Part shown: piece by piece, positions 7,384 to 15,060 of the stretch
Layout of the letters: the number at the start of each line of letters is the position of its first letter
How positions within the stretch are numbered: the first letter of the stretch is position 1
NCBI GenBank assembly: GCA_025936205.1
Contig: JAICTU010000024.1
Coordinates: 1-32,933, forward strand
DNA: 32,933 nt
From: Polyangiaceae bacterium
GTDB lineage: Bacteria; Myxococcota; Polyangia; Polyangiales; Polyangiaceae
Direction of reading: 5' to 3'
The notes under the pieces: generated by a model
Databases searched by the model: none
Seen by the model: the letters and a program-made list of their open reading frames with translations, nothing else
What the model was told of the DNA's origin: nothing
Position numbers and translations under genes: made by a program

Positions 7384-8292
7384 TCAGCGCAGGTCGAGCT
7401 CGGTGAAGCGCAGGTCGTCCAGGTGGATGTCTATCTTGTATCCCGGGCTCGCCGGCGGGAAATACCAGGCGATCGAGGTGATGCGGCTGGCATCGACGGA
7501 CGCTACCGGACACCCATCGAGCAGGTCTCGCCACTGCACCTGGATCAACACCGGCGCCTCCGTCACGGGCAACCCGATGCGCGGTTCGCGACAGCTATTG
7601 TCGTAGCGCTGGCCGATCGGAATGCATTGACCGAGGTTGGGCGGCTCATCGGGATCGTTCGGGCTGGCCTTGTGGGCATTCAGCCAGTCCGACGACACCT
7701 GATGAGCAGCCGAGCCCACGAAGAACACGAGGCTCCCGGGAGCCTCGACGGTCCCCCACAGGCGAAAGGCAATGCCGCCGTACTCCGATGCGTCGATCTC
7801 GCGACAACCACTCAGGAACAAGCCGAAGCCCGATAGATCGGCCACTGTGCCGTACAAATGCCAGTCGTTGCCGGTGACGTCCGAGTGCAGGCCAGAGCTG
7901 ACGTTCGGATAGAAGAAGGTGCCTCCCGGAAAAGCCGCGCCCGTGCCGAAGTTGACGCCCGTCGCGTTCCCTCCCGGCGAAAACGCAAAGCTGCTGATCG
8001 CGGAGCTGGGCGGTGGCGGGCACTCGAGCCCGAGTGCGGTCTGCGTGCCGCCGTCGTCGGTTTCTCTCGGGGACGAGCTGCAGGCCGTGGCGGTGGTGCC
8101 GTCTTGCAAGGCCCCGGCGAAGAAGTCCGTGGTGGGCGGCTCGGGCTGGGCAGGAGCATTCTGCACGCGGCGTGCTTCGTCCGTCTCGTAGAAGTTGGGC
8201 CCCTCGTAGCGCGGGTTGTCGTGACGTACGCGGTCGGAATCGCAGCCGCCGCAGATCCCGGCGAGTAGGAGGGCGGCAGCGGAGCGAAGCAC
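7384..8292 (-). CDS. Secreted/lipoprotein with CBM11-like beta-sandwich
   Basis: 302 residues starting at GTG 8292. A short hydrophobic signal ('LRSAAALLLAGICGGC') ends in a Cys that could be lipidated, although the lipobox is imperfect. After a Pro/Thr-rich linker, residues about 95-300 resemble the jelly-roll domains of CBM11/CIA30-like proteins, with 'ASEYGGIAFRLWGT' in the middle and a final 'SIAWYFPPASPGYKIDIHLDDLRF'. Related proteins are frequent in myxobacteria and are presumed to bind carbohydrate at the cell surface. No catalytic residues were recognised. Four Cys in the domain could form disulfides. It lies 45 bases downstream of the YaaW-like gene on the same strand and converges on the VOC gene with only 30 bases between. 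Confidence 0.72.
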   Translation of the reverse strand: MLRSAAALLLAGICGGCDSDRVRHDNPRYEGPNFYETDEARRVQNAPAQPEPPTTDFFAGALQDGTTATACSSSPRETDDGGTQTALGLECPPPPSSAISSFAFSPGGNATGVNFGTGAAFPGGTFFYPNVSSGLHSDVTGNDWHLYGTVADLSGFGLFLSGCREIDASEYGGIAFRLWGTVEAPGSLVFFVGSAAHQVSSDWLNAHKASPNDPDEPPNLGQCIPIGQRYDNSCREPRIGLPVTEAPVLIQVQWRDLLDGCPVASVDASRITSIAWYFPPASPGYKIDIHLDDLRFTELDLR

Positions 8293-8337
8293 GACGAGGT
8301 GATAGCGCGCGCGGCGCGCCGACGGGAAGCCGACCTT

Positions 8338-9189
8338 TCACCGAGTTGACTGGCGGCTCCGCGTCTTCTTCCCGGTCTTCTTGCTGTTGACCTTTTTCGA
8401 GCTCGCCGCCTTCTTTGCGCCGCCCCGGGGCGCCGCTTTCCGCGCCGGGGCCGCCTTCTTCGCAGGCCGCTTCTTGGGCCCGGGAGGGCGCTTCGCCGCC
8501 TTCTTGCGTGCCGGGCGCTTGCCTTTCCCCGCTGGCCTGGGGCTCGGGTCGGGCGCCTCTGCGAACGCCCGGGCCTCGGCCAGCGCCGTCTCGGCGAGGG
8601 CCGTGCGCTGGGCTTGGCGCAGGCTCGCCACCAGCGCCACGGCCTGCGCCGCCTTGCGGCGGGCAGGTGCCAGACGCCGTGCGGGCAGCGCTCGCTCCGC
8701 CGAGTTCGCGACGATCCGCGAAAGCTTGTAGATGGCGAAGGGCCCGGCTCGGCCGGCCAGGACCGCTGCCGCCACACCGGCGCCCGCAAGCGCCTGGTGC
8801 CCCTCGTCGAGGTTCATCTCGCGTAGGTGCTCTCGGCGCTCGTCGCTGTCCAGATGCTCCCAGGCGTCCGCGAAGATCTTGGCGAGTACGAGCTGCTCGT
8901 TGTGCTCGACCCCGCGCTCCTCTTCGCCGGGCTGGACCTCGCTGATCTTCAGCTGCTTGCAGACGTCGCGCACGATCTCCGGGTAGTCGACACCCTCGAA
9001 GCCGCGCAGCAGATACGCGAAATCGTTCGAACCGAGATAGCTGAGCTTCTTCCAGAGAGCCTGGCCGTGCGCCTGGGCAATCGCTCGCGACTCGGGCGAG
9101 AGCGGGACTTCGAGCACGCGCGCGAGCGGGACGACATCGTCCCAGGGGGCACCCGCGACGGCGCTGAAGAAGGTCGCGCCGTGGGTCAT
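8338..9189 (-). CDS. YaaW/UPF0174-like protein with histone-H1-like tail
   Basis: 283 residues. The N-terminal half (about 40-165) follows the pattern of Escherichia coli YaaW (UPF0174, function unknown): 'LGSNDFAYLLRGFEGVDYPE', then 'IVRDVCKQLKISE' and 'AWEHLDSDERREHL'. Residues 165-215 are Ala-rich and helical. The last 70 residues or so (from about 215) are almost entirely Lys, Ala, Pro, Arg and Ser with repeated KKA, PAKK and RKAA units, like eukaryotic H1 and bacterial Hc1/AlgP tails, which bind DNA or polyanions. Start ATG 9189 is preceded by GAGGA seven bases upstream. The fusion is unusual; possible roles are nucleoid binding or charge-based anchoring. Nothing in the context settles it. 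Confidence 0.75.
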   Translation of the reverse strand: MTHGATFFSAVAGAPWDDVVPLARVLEVPLSPESRAIAQAHGQALWKKLSYLGSNDFAYLLRGFEGVDYPEIVRDVCKQLKISEVQPGEEERGVEHNEQLVLAKIFADAWEHLDSDERREHLREMNLDEGHQALAGAGVAAAVLAGRAGPFAIYKLSRIVANSAERALPARRLAPARRKAAQAVALVASLRQAQRTALAETALAEARAFAEAPDPSPRPAGKGKRPARKKAAKRPPGPKKRPAKKAAPARKAAPRGGAKKAASSKKVNSKKTGKKTRSRQSTR

Positions 9190-9599
9190 CGGTGATTCCT
9201 CGAAGGCAGGAGGTACAGTATAGCGTCAGGCGCTGAGTGGGCACTCCTGGCGGCGCAGAGCGCTGCGCGGATCGAGCCCGAATCCCGACAAGGACCTCCA
9301 TCAGCGCCGAGCGACGGCTTTTCCTTTCGCCAAGTCGCGCGCGGCGGTGCGCAGCGTGGAACAGTGCGCTGCCGTGCATCCTGCAAAAATGCGTTCGCCG
9401 CGTTCTCAAACCGTGCCGCGATCGCAGAGCTCGGGCACGTCTCGACCATGCTGCCCCGGAGACGACAGGCCGATTGGTAGCGCCAGTGTTTCTTACCGGC
9501 ATTGTGCAGGCTTTTACCTGGACGATGCGAGCGAAAGAGGCAGTCTTTCAGCTCTGTCGGGACGCTCGCCGTTCCAGGCTTTCAACCAAGTAGTTAGAC
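9190..9599. other. Intergenic region, nothing convincing
   Basis: 410 bases upstream of the YaaW-like gene. A TATACT (minus strand, 9217-9222) could be its -10 element, without a recognisable -35. Short open frames here have no ribosome site or recognisable product. Confidence 0.4.
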
Positions 9600-9785
9600 A
9601 TGAGTCAGCAACATCACCTGCAGTCACTTACCCCCAAACCGCGCTATCAGATCAGTACCCCACGGCTCAGCCCAGTGCTGATGCTCGCCATCCTGCGCGA
9701 AGCTGGAGTTCCCGAGAGCGAAGCGCGCCGCTGGATCGACAACGACCCGACGCTCACAGGGGACGGCGCGCCAAGCCTCGATTGA
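9600..9785 (+). CDS. Small hypothetical protein (61 aa)
   Basis: A 61-codon frame from ATG 9600, with an in-frame stop just three codons upstream, so the start is well bounded. The N-terminal 25 residues are polar and probably unstructured. The second half ('SPVLMLAILREAGVPESEARRWIDNDP') looks like a short helical pair. No family is recognised, no signal peptide is present and the ribosome site is weak. It is the only plausible plus-strand gene between the YaaW-like gene and the OmpA-like gene, whose stop lies 40 bases further on. It may be a real small protein or a chance frame. Confidence 0.35.
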   Translation: MSQQHHLQSLTPKPRYQISTPRLSPVLMLAILREAGVPESEARRWIDNDPTLTGDGAPSLD

Positions 9786-9824
9786 GCCCGGTGGCCCCCA
9801 GAGCCCTCCCTTCCTAGTCGGCGC

Positions 9825-10679
9825 CTACTTGGACTTCCCCTGCGGCTTCGCCGGGGTGTCCGTGCCCTTGACCAGCTGGCGCTCGGGGGCCTCCCCTGGC
9901 GGGTGCATCGTGATCTCCACGCGCCGGTTGTCGGCGCGGCCTTCCTCGCTGTCGTTGCTCGCGACCGGGTTGGCGTCGCCCTTACCCTCGCTGTACATGC
10001 GCGACGCAGGCACGCCTTGCTTTTCGAGATACCCCTTGACCGCGTCCGCTCGCTTCTGGCTGAGCGTGCGATTGGTCTCCGATTTGCCCTTGTTGTCGGT
10101 GAAGCCGGCGATGGTGACGGCGCGCGTCGGGTTGTCTTTCAGCGCATGCGCCACGACGTCGAGCCGCTTCTTGGCGTCCGGAGAGAGGTTGTGGCCCCCG
10201 GTGTCGAAGAGCACGCCCGAGAGCGTGACGACCAGGCTTTCTCCCCTCTTCCTCCAGGCAACAAATTCCTTCTGCTGCTTCTCCGACGCGGCTTGGAGCT
10301 CTTGGACCTCTTGGCGGCTCGCGCTCAGCTGTTGTTCGAGCTGCGCCTGATAAGCCTGGTCGGCCTTGTCGCGGTCCTGGTGGGCGCGCGCTTCTTCCGC
10401 TTGCGCCACGGCCAGCTCACTCTTGCGCTGCGCGATGTAGGCGGCGGTCTTTTCCTTGTCGGACCCGGCGCTGTCCTTGTGCGCTTCTTCCGCCGCCGCC
10501 ATGGCTTCCTGTGCGTTCCGCGTGCCCGATGGGTTGAGTTGCACGGCGTCGCTCTGCATCAGCTTGCTGTTGGCGTCGCGGGCGGTGAGCAACTCCTTGC
10601 TCGGGTCACTGGCTCCGCAGGCTGCGCACAAGAGCGGCAGACCAGCGAGTGCAATCATGCGTGGTAGTGTGGTGTTCAC
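9825..10679 (-). CDS. OmpA-family lipoprotein (peptidoglycan-binding)
   Basis: 284 residues. GTG start at 10679, supported by GGAGA eight bases upstream. The signal peptide 'MIALAGLPLLCAAC' ends in a likely lipidated Cys. Residues about 25-145 form a long Ala/Glu/Gln/Lys-rich coiled coil of the DUF4398 type. Residues 150-260 form an OmpA/Pal domain: 'GVLFDTGGHNLSPDAKKRLD', 'TIAGFTDNKG', 'LSQKRADAVKGYL' and 'GRADNRRVEI', with the Asp and Arg that bind diaminopimelate in this family. It should tether the outer membrane to peptidoglycan. The upstream gene (10719-11084) is also a DUF4398-like lipoprotein 39 bases away, so they form an operon and may interact through their helical parts. Confidence 0.9.
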   Translation of the reverse strand: MNTTLPRMIALAGLPLLCAACGASDPSKELLTARDANSKLMQSDAVQLNPSGTRNAQEAMAAAEEAHKDSAGSDKEKTAAYIAQRKSELAVAQAEEARAHQDRDKADQAYQAQLEQQLSASRQEVQELQAASEKQQKEFVAWRKRGESLVVTLSGVLFDTGGHNLSPDAKKRLDVVAHALKDNPTRAVTIAGFTDNKGKSETNRTLSQKRADAVKGYLEKQGVPASRMYSEGKGDANPVASNDSEEGRADNRRVEITMHPPGEAPERQLVKGTDTPAKPQGKSK

Positions 10680-10718
10680 GGCTGGTTTCTCCGGTTCGAT
10701 GTTGACGGCTCGGTCTGC

Positions 10719-11084
10719 CTATTGCGGCGCGCTGGCACTTCCAACCGACTTGCTCTTGGCCCACGCCTCACGCGCCTTGTCTTCCTCTTGCTTGGTCCGC
10801 ATCAGCTGAGACGCGAGGTCTGCGGCTGCGACAGCTCGCGACAAGTGCATGTCCCCCTTCGCGCCGTCCCCGTCCGCGCCGAGGCGTTGAGCTTCCGCAA
10901 CCTCTTTACGAGCGCTATCGAGGCTCTGTTTCGCTTTTGGATCTTGCTCGGCGCCGAGCGTTTCGGCGGCGTGCAGTGCGGCGTTTGCTTCCGTGAGCTT
11001 GCCCTGATTGAGCGGAGCGCCCCCGCACGCGGAGATCGCGAGCGCGAGCCAGATCTGCTTTGGAAAGCGCTGATAGGCTGACAT
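10719..11084 (-). CDS. DUF4398-like helical lipoprotein
   Basis: 121 residues. The signal peptide 'QIWLALAISAC' has a good lipobox (ISAC, Cys20). The mature part is Ala-, Glu- and Lys-rich helix ('ANAALHAAETLGAEQDPKAK', 'SARKEVAEAQRLGADGD', 'QEEDKAREAWAKSK'), resembling DUF4398 domains that often precede OmpA domains. It is the first gene of a two-gene unit with the OmpA-like lipoprotein, whose N-terminal half has the same composition. The two may be duplicated helical modules, one with and one without the peptidoglycan-binding domain. ATG start at 11082-11084, with AGGGGG upstream. Function is presumed structural in the envelope. Confidence 0.8.
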   Translation of the reverse strand: MSAYQRFPKQIWLALAISACGGAPLNQGKLTEANAALHAAETLGAEQDPKAKQSLDSARKEVAEAQRLGADGDGAKGDMHLSRAVAAADLASQLMRTKQEEDKAREAWAKSKSVGSASAPQ

Positions 11085-11208
11085 GAATGTGTTTCCCCCT
11101 CTCGAAGTCCGGCGGCCTGCCAGCTCATTCGCAAAGGGGATGCCAATTCATTCCGGGCAAGCGCCGCTACTTCGACTCCACGCCCGGGCGCCCACTCGCG
11201 CCCTCGCC

Positions 11209-12426
11209 TCAGAGCTCGGCGAGAAAGGCGACGAGCGCGCGTCGATCGGCTTCAGCCAGCTTCGCAAACGCCTGACTCGCCGCCGCTCCCTGGCCATCGT
11301 GCGCCGCGATGGCCGCCTCGAACGATCGGGCGCGGCCGTCGTGCAACAGGCGTGCACCCGCGTACAAGCGACCTCCCCAGAGCGGAGCCGTGCGCATCTC
11401 GCGCGGCGAGGCGTCGCCTTCGCTGATGCCGTCGCCGAGCGCGCCCATGTCGTGGAGCAAGAAGTCGGAATAGGGCGCGTAGCGCTGCTCGGAGAGCGCC
11501 GGGATGGTGCTGGGCCCCGATCGCAAGCTGCGAGTGTGGCAGCCATCGCAGCCGATCGCCGTGAAGAGCGGATCGCCGCGGCGCGCCTCGGGCCCCGCCG
11601 GCAGCACGGCGACGGGCGCGAGCAGTTGCAGGAAGTCGACCAGGTGTTGCACGCCGGCCGCATCTTCCTCGAGCTCGGGTACGCGGTCGCACGTGGCGAG
11701 CGCCCGCGCCTCGCCCCGCGGCAGCTGTTCCGTGGGGAACTCCGGGTTGGTGACGCCGAGCTCCTGGGAGAGCGCGAGACCGGCAAACTGACGCAGTGAG
11801 GGAGCCTGCGCTTTCCAGCCGAATTTGCCCATGCCGTGGGCGTCGCTGGCCAGCTCCGTGACGCGGGCCACGCGCCCGCGGATCGCTGGCGGCTGCTGCT
11901 CGGCCAGCTTGCGGAACACGGCTTCGGGCGTTGCATCCACGAGGCCCAGGCCAAACAGCGGCGTGGTGCGGCGGCGCACGACGACGTTGGCCTGCGCCGG
12001 CACGGGCTCGCCGTCAGGCGGAAGCGCGCAGCGCGGCGCCAGGCGCCGTCCCTCCGCCTCCAGGGTGATGCTGGCCGTCGCGAACGCGGGCCCGCCCAGC
12101 TCGCGCAGCGGATCGAAGCGGCCTGCCTCGTTGCGGCCCGCCAGCAGCGCGGACTGGATGCCGGCGCCGCCGACGCCTTTACGGTTGTGGCAGCGGTTGC
12201 AGGCGCTGTCGTTGAAGATGGGACCGAGCCCCGTCTCGGGGGTGTGCGCCGTCTCGAAGGCCTCACGCCCGAGGCGGAAGCGCTCTTGCTCGCCAGGAGC
12301 GAGCCGCGGCAGCGGATCGCCGGGGCGCGCCTGTCCGGCCGTCGACGCCGGCTGCGCGTCGAGCGCGCGGAGCCCGGCGAACAGCAGCAGCGCACAGAGT
12401 CGGAGGCTCGCGCAACACCGCTTCAT
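11209..12426 (-). CDS. Di-heme oxidoreductase-like protein (DUF1111)
   Basis: 405 residues from ATG 12426 (a GTG at 12441 is less likely). The signal peptide begins MKRCC and has a likely type I cleavage site after 'ALDA'. Two haem-attachment motifs are present: CNRCH in 'PIFNDSACNRCHNRKGVGG' and CDGCH in 'FTAIGCDGCHTRSL'. 'YSDFLLHDMGALGDGISEGD' and 'RTAPLWGG' are typical of the DUF1111 'thiol oxidoreductase' family, periplasmic relatives of di-haem peroxidases. The physiological reaction is unknown. It is shorter than many family members (about 450-500 residues). A TATACT element ends 6 bases before the ATG, suggesting a leaderless message. It is transcribed away from the GH10 gene. Confidence 0.88.
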   Translation of the reverse strand: MKRCCASLRLCALLLFAGLRALDAQPASTAGQARPGDPLPRLAPGEQERFRLGREAFETAHTPETGLGPIFNDSACNRCHNRKGVGGAGIQSALLAGRNEAGRFDPLRELGGPAFATASITLEAEGRRLAPRCALPPDGEPVPAQANVVVRRRTTPLFGLGLVDATPEAVFRKLAEQQPPAIRGRVARVTELASDAHGMGKFGWKAQAPSLRQFAGLALSQELGVTNPEFPTEQLPRGEARALATCDRVPELEEDAAGVQHLVDFLQLLAPVAVLPAGPEARRGDPLFTAIGCDGCHTRSLRSGPSTIPALSEQRYAPYSDFLLHDMGALGDGISEGDASPREMRTAPLWGGRLYAGARLLHDGRARSFEAAIAAHDGQGAAASQAFAKLAEADRRALVAFLAEL

Positions 12427-12432
12427 GGTCCG

Positions 12433-12438
12433 AGTATA
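12433..12438 (-). promoter_or_regulatory. Possible -10 element of the DUF1111 gene
   Basis: TATACT on the minus strand, matching the -10 consensus at five of six bases, placed so that transcription would begin at the ATG 12426. No good -35 is seen 17 bases upstream. Confidence 0.4.
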
Positions 12439-12708
12439 CACGAGCGGCAGGTCACCCCCTCCCTGGCCAGGCCCGGGGCCGCGCTACCCGTCGTAGATCG
12501 AGCTCGAACCCCGCACCACATCGAGGCCGCTGCTCGCCAGCTGCGCGGCGACGACCCACCTCGTGGCCCCTACTCCACCTGGGCAACCCCAGTTCGCTCG
12601 CGGCACTCGAAGCGGTGATCGTGGAAAAATGGCGCATCACGGGCATGTTGACGCGGCCTCGCTCGCACGCTGGAAAGATGCGACTATCGGCCTGTGATCC
12701 ACGAGCGG

Positions 12709-13944
12709 ATGAGCTGGAGAGCGCGCGGGTTGTTTCTGGTCGCACTGCTGGGTTGTGGCAAGCCGCCCGCGGGCGCCGCAGCCCCGAGCTCCGTTGCGCC
12801 CAGCGCCGCCGTCGTGCCGAGCGCGAGCAGCTCCTCCGCGCCAGCAGCCCCCGGCACGGAGTGCGGCGCCGGGGCTCTCGCCACGCTGGACGCCTCGAAG
12901 GTCAGCCTCGCGCAGGCGTACGCCAAACAATTCCAGATCGGCGTCGCCATCAACGGCAGCGTGTATGAGCAGCGCGATCCCGGCGCGGCGGCGCTGGTCG
13001 CCGCGCAGTTCAACCGCGTCACGCCCGAGAACGAGCTGAAGTGGCAATCGCTGGAGAAGCAGCCCGGCGTACTCGACTTCACCCAGGCGGACGCCTTCGT
13101 GGCCTACGCCGAGCAGCACGAGATGGAGATCCACGGCCATACGCTGGTGTGGCACCATCAGGTGCCGAAATGGGTCTTCCAAAACGACGCCGGTGAACCC
13201 GCCACGCGCGAGCAGCTCCTGCAGCGACTGGACCAGCACATGGCCGCGCTGGCGAAGCACTACGGCAACCGTCTCGAGTACTGGGACGTCGTGAACGAGG
13301 CTTTCAACGACGACGGCTCGCTGCGCGACACCCCCTGGCGCCAGATCATCGGCGACGACTACCTCGAGCAAGTGTTTCTGCTCGCGGGCAAGCACTTCCC
13401 GGATGCCAAGCTGGTGTACAACGACTTCAGCCTGGAGAAGCCGGCCAAGCGCGACGCCGCGGTGAAGCTCGTGCAGGACTTCAAGGCCCGCGGGGTGCGC
13501 ATCGACGCGATCGGCACCCAGTCGCACTATCAGCTGGAGAAGCCCACGCTCGAGTCCATCGATGACGCGCTATCGGCCTTCGCGAACGCCGGCGTCGAAG
13601 TGCTGGTGAGCGAGCTCGACGTCGACGTGCTGCCGCCCGCGTACAAGAACCAGGGCGCGGACCTGTCCCTGAACGCCGAGCTTTCGGCGCAGCTCAATCC
13701 ATACGCGGACTGCCTGCCCAGCGACGTTGCCGCACGTGCAGCGCAGCGCTGGGCAGACATCTTCGCGGTCTTCTCGCGGCACGCCGACCACGTGCACAGC
13801 GTGACGCTGTGGGGGGTGTCGGACAAATACTCCTGGCTCAACAACTGGCCGGTGAGAGGGCGCACCAACTACGCGCTGCTCTTCGATCGCGAGCTACGAC
13901 CCAAGCAGGCCTGGCAAAGGGTGATCGAAGCGGCCGCGCGCTGA
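12709..13944 (+). CDS. Endo-1,4-beta-xylanase, glycoside hydrolase family 10, lipoprotein
   Basis: 411 residues from ATG 12709 (a GTG at 12694 is possible). The signal 'RGLFLVALLGC' has a clear lipobox (LLGC, Cys16), followed by about 35 residues of Ser/Ala/Pro linker, so the enzyme is probably anchored at the outer surface. The GH10 barrel shows 'FNRVTPENELKWQSLE', 'HGHTLVWHHQVPKW', acid/base Glu197 in 'WDVVNEAF', 'DAIGTQSHYQ', and nucleophile Glu302 in 'VLVSELDVDVLP'. 'TLWGVSDKYSWL' supplies the conserved Trp near the active site. It cuts internal xylan bonds. An insertion after the nucleophile containing a Cys is modest. It is single-domain with no carbohydrate-binding module and converges with the aldo/keto reductase gene. 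Confidence 0.95.
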   Translation: MSWRARGLFLVALLGCGKPPAGAAAPSSVAPSAAVVPSASSSSAPAAPGTECGAGALATLDASKVSLAQAYAKQFQIGVAINGSVYEQRDPGAAALVAAQFNRVTPENELKWQSLEKQPGVLDFTQADAFVAYAEQHEMEIHGHTLVWHHQVPKWVFQNDAGEPATREQLLQRLDQHMAALAKHYGNRLEYWDVVNEAFNDDGSLRDTPWRQIIGDDYLEQVFLLAGKHFPDAKLVYNDFSLEKPAKRDAAVKLVQDFKARGVRIDAIGTQSHYQLEKPTLESIDDALSAFANAGVEVLVSELDVDVLPPAYKNQGADLSLNAELSAQLNPYADCLPSDVAARAAQRWADIFAVFSRHADHVHSVTLWGVSDKYSWLNNWPVRGRTNYALLFDRELRPKQAWQRVIEAAAR

Positions 13945-13982
13945 GCTTTTTGCCGGGGCCGAGCCCTCTCTCGCTGGATGGC

Positions 13983-14879
13983 TCAGGAGCGAGCGCCAGC
14001 CTGTTCCTGCCAGGCGCGCTGACCTTGCTCGTCGAGCTCCGCGAAGTCTCGATCCGATAGCTGGATGCCGGCGGCGGCCGTGTTCTCCTCCAGGTGACGG
14101 ACGGAGCTCGTCCCGGGAATGGGCAACATGACGGGGCTGCGCTTCAGCACCCAGGCCAGCGCCACCTGGGCGGGCGTGGCTCCGAGGCGCGCGGCGATCT
14201 TCGAGAGCGCGCCGCCCGGCTCCGCCAGGCTGCCGGCAGCGAGCGGGTACCAGGGGATGAAGCCGATGCCGTGCTGCTCGCAGTACTCGAGCACCTGCTC
14301 ACTCTTGCGGTTGGCGAGATTGTAGAGGTTCTGCACGGTGGCGACCGGGAAGTGCTGGAGCGCAGCCTCCACCTCCTCGACGGTCACCTCGCTGAGCCCG
14401 GCGAAGCGGATGATACCCTCGTCGAGCATGTCGGCGATGACGCCGAACTGTTCGTCGCGCGGGACGTTGGGATCGATGCGATGCAGCTGCCAGAGGTCGA
14501 TGCGTTCGAGGCGCAAGCGAGCCAGGCTGCGCTCGACGCAGTCGCGCAAGTAGGTCGGGTCGCCCTTCGGGACCCAGTTGTCGGGGCCCGGGCGCGTCAG
14601 GCCGCCCTTGGTCGCGATGGTCACACCCGAATAGGGCGCGAGCTCGGCGGCGATCAGGTGCTCGCTCACCTCAGGGCCGTAGCTGTCGGCCGTGTCGACG
14701 AAATTGATGCCGAGCGCGCCCAGGCGACGCAATACGCGCCGTGCCTCTTGCACGTCGGCTGGCTCTCCCCAGATACCCTTACCGGTGATGCGCATCGCAC
14801 CGAAACCAAGCCGGTGCACGGCGAGCGCACCGCCGATGCGAAACTGACCGCTCTGCCGTGCGTCGCCGATGGGTGCCAT
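13983..14879 (-). CDS. Aldo/keto reductase
   Basis: 298 residues, cytoplasmic, with an (alpha/beta)8 barrel using NADPH. The catalytic tetrad is visible: Asp62 and Tyr67 in '[10 protein letters not shown]', Lys91 in 'TIATKGG', and His133 in 'LWQLHRID'. Cofactor-phosphate residues follow near '[17 protein letters not shown]'. The conserved N-terminal '[11 protein letters not shown]' is typical of the bacterial YeaE/oxidoreductase-type AKRs that reduce aldehydes or ketones of varied origin. The substrate cannot be assigned. ATG start at 14877-14879. It sits between the GH10 xylanase and the first di-heme peroxidase-like gene with no close operon partner. A role in detoxifying furfural-like aldehydes is only a guess from context. 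Confidence 0.92.
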   Translation of the reverse strand: MAPIGDARQSGQFRIGGALAVHRLGFGAMRITGKGIWGEPADVQEARRVLRRLGALGINFVDTADSYGPEVSEHLIAAELAPYSGVTIATKGGLTRPGPDNWVPKGDPTYLRDCVERSLARLRLERIDLWQLHRIDPNVPRDEQFGVIADMLDEGIIRFAGLSEVTVEEVEAALQHFPVATVQNLYNLANRKSEQVLEYCEQHGIGFIPWYPLAAGSLAEPGGALSKIAARLGATPAQVALAWVLKRSPVMLPIPGTSSVRHLEENTAAAGIQLSDRDFAELDEQGQRAWQEQAGARS

Positions 14880-15022
14880 AGGCCGGGCATAGCGTCCAGC
14901 CAGGGCACGTCAATCGCGGCACGCGGGCAATTGCTTGCAGGTCGCCGATTGCCCCGCAAATGACAGCGCCGGCACGCGAAGAGACCCGGGAGGGCCGCTC
15001 TTTGTGCCGGCGATGTTCAGGT

Positions 15023-15047
15023 TCGCAGCCCGACCAGCGGGCTGCGA
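15023..15047 (-). terminator. Hairpin downstream of the first di-heme cytochrome gene
   Basis: Perfect 9-bp inverted repeat TCGCAGCCC/GGGCTGCGA with a 7-base loop, 14 bases after the stop of the cytochrome gene in its direction of transcription. No T-run follows, so it may stabilise the 3' end or act with Rho. Confidence 0.45.
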
Positions 15048-15060
15048 CTCCGGGCCGCGA

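Noticed and set aside
7646..9502. A 618-codon minus-strand frame across two genes
   Set aside because: It crosses the CBM11-like and YaaW-like genes in another frame and has the Arg/Gly/Pro-rich look of a frameshifted shadow.
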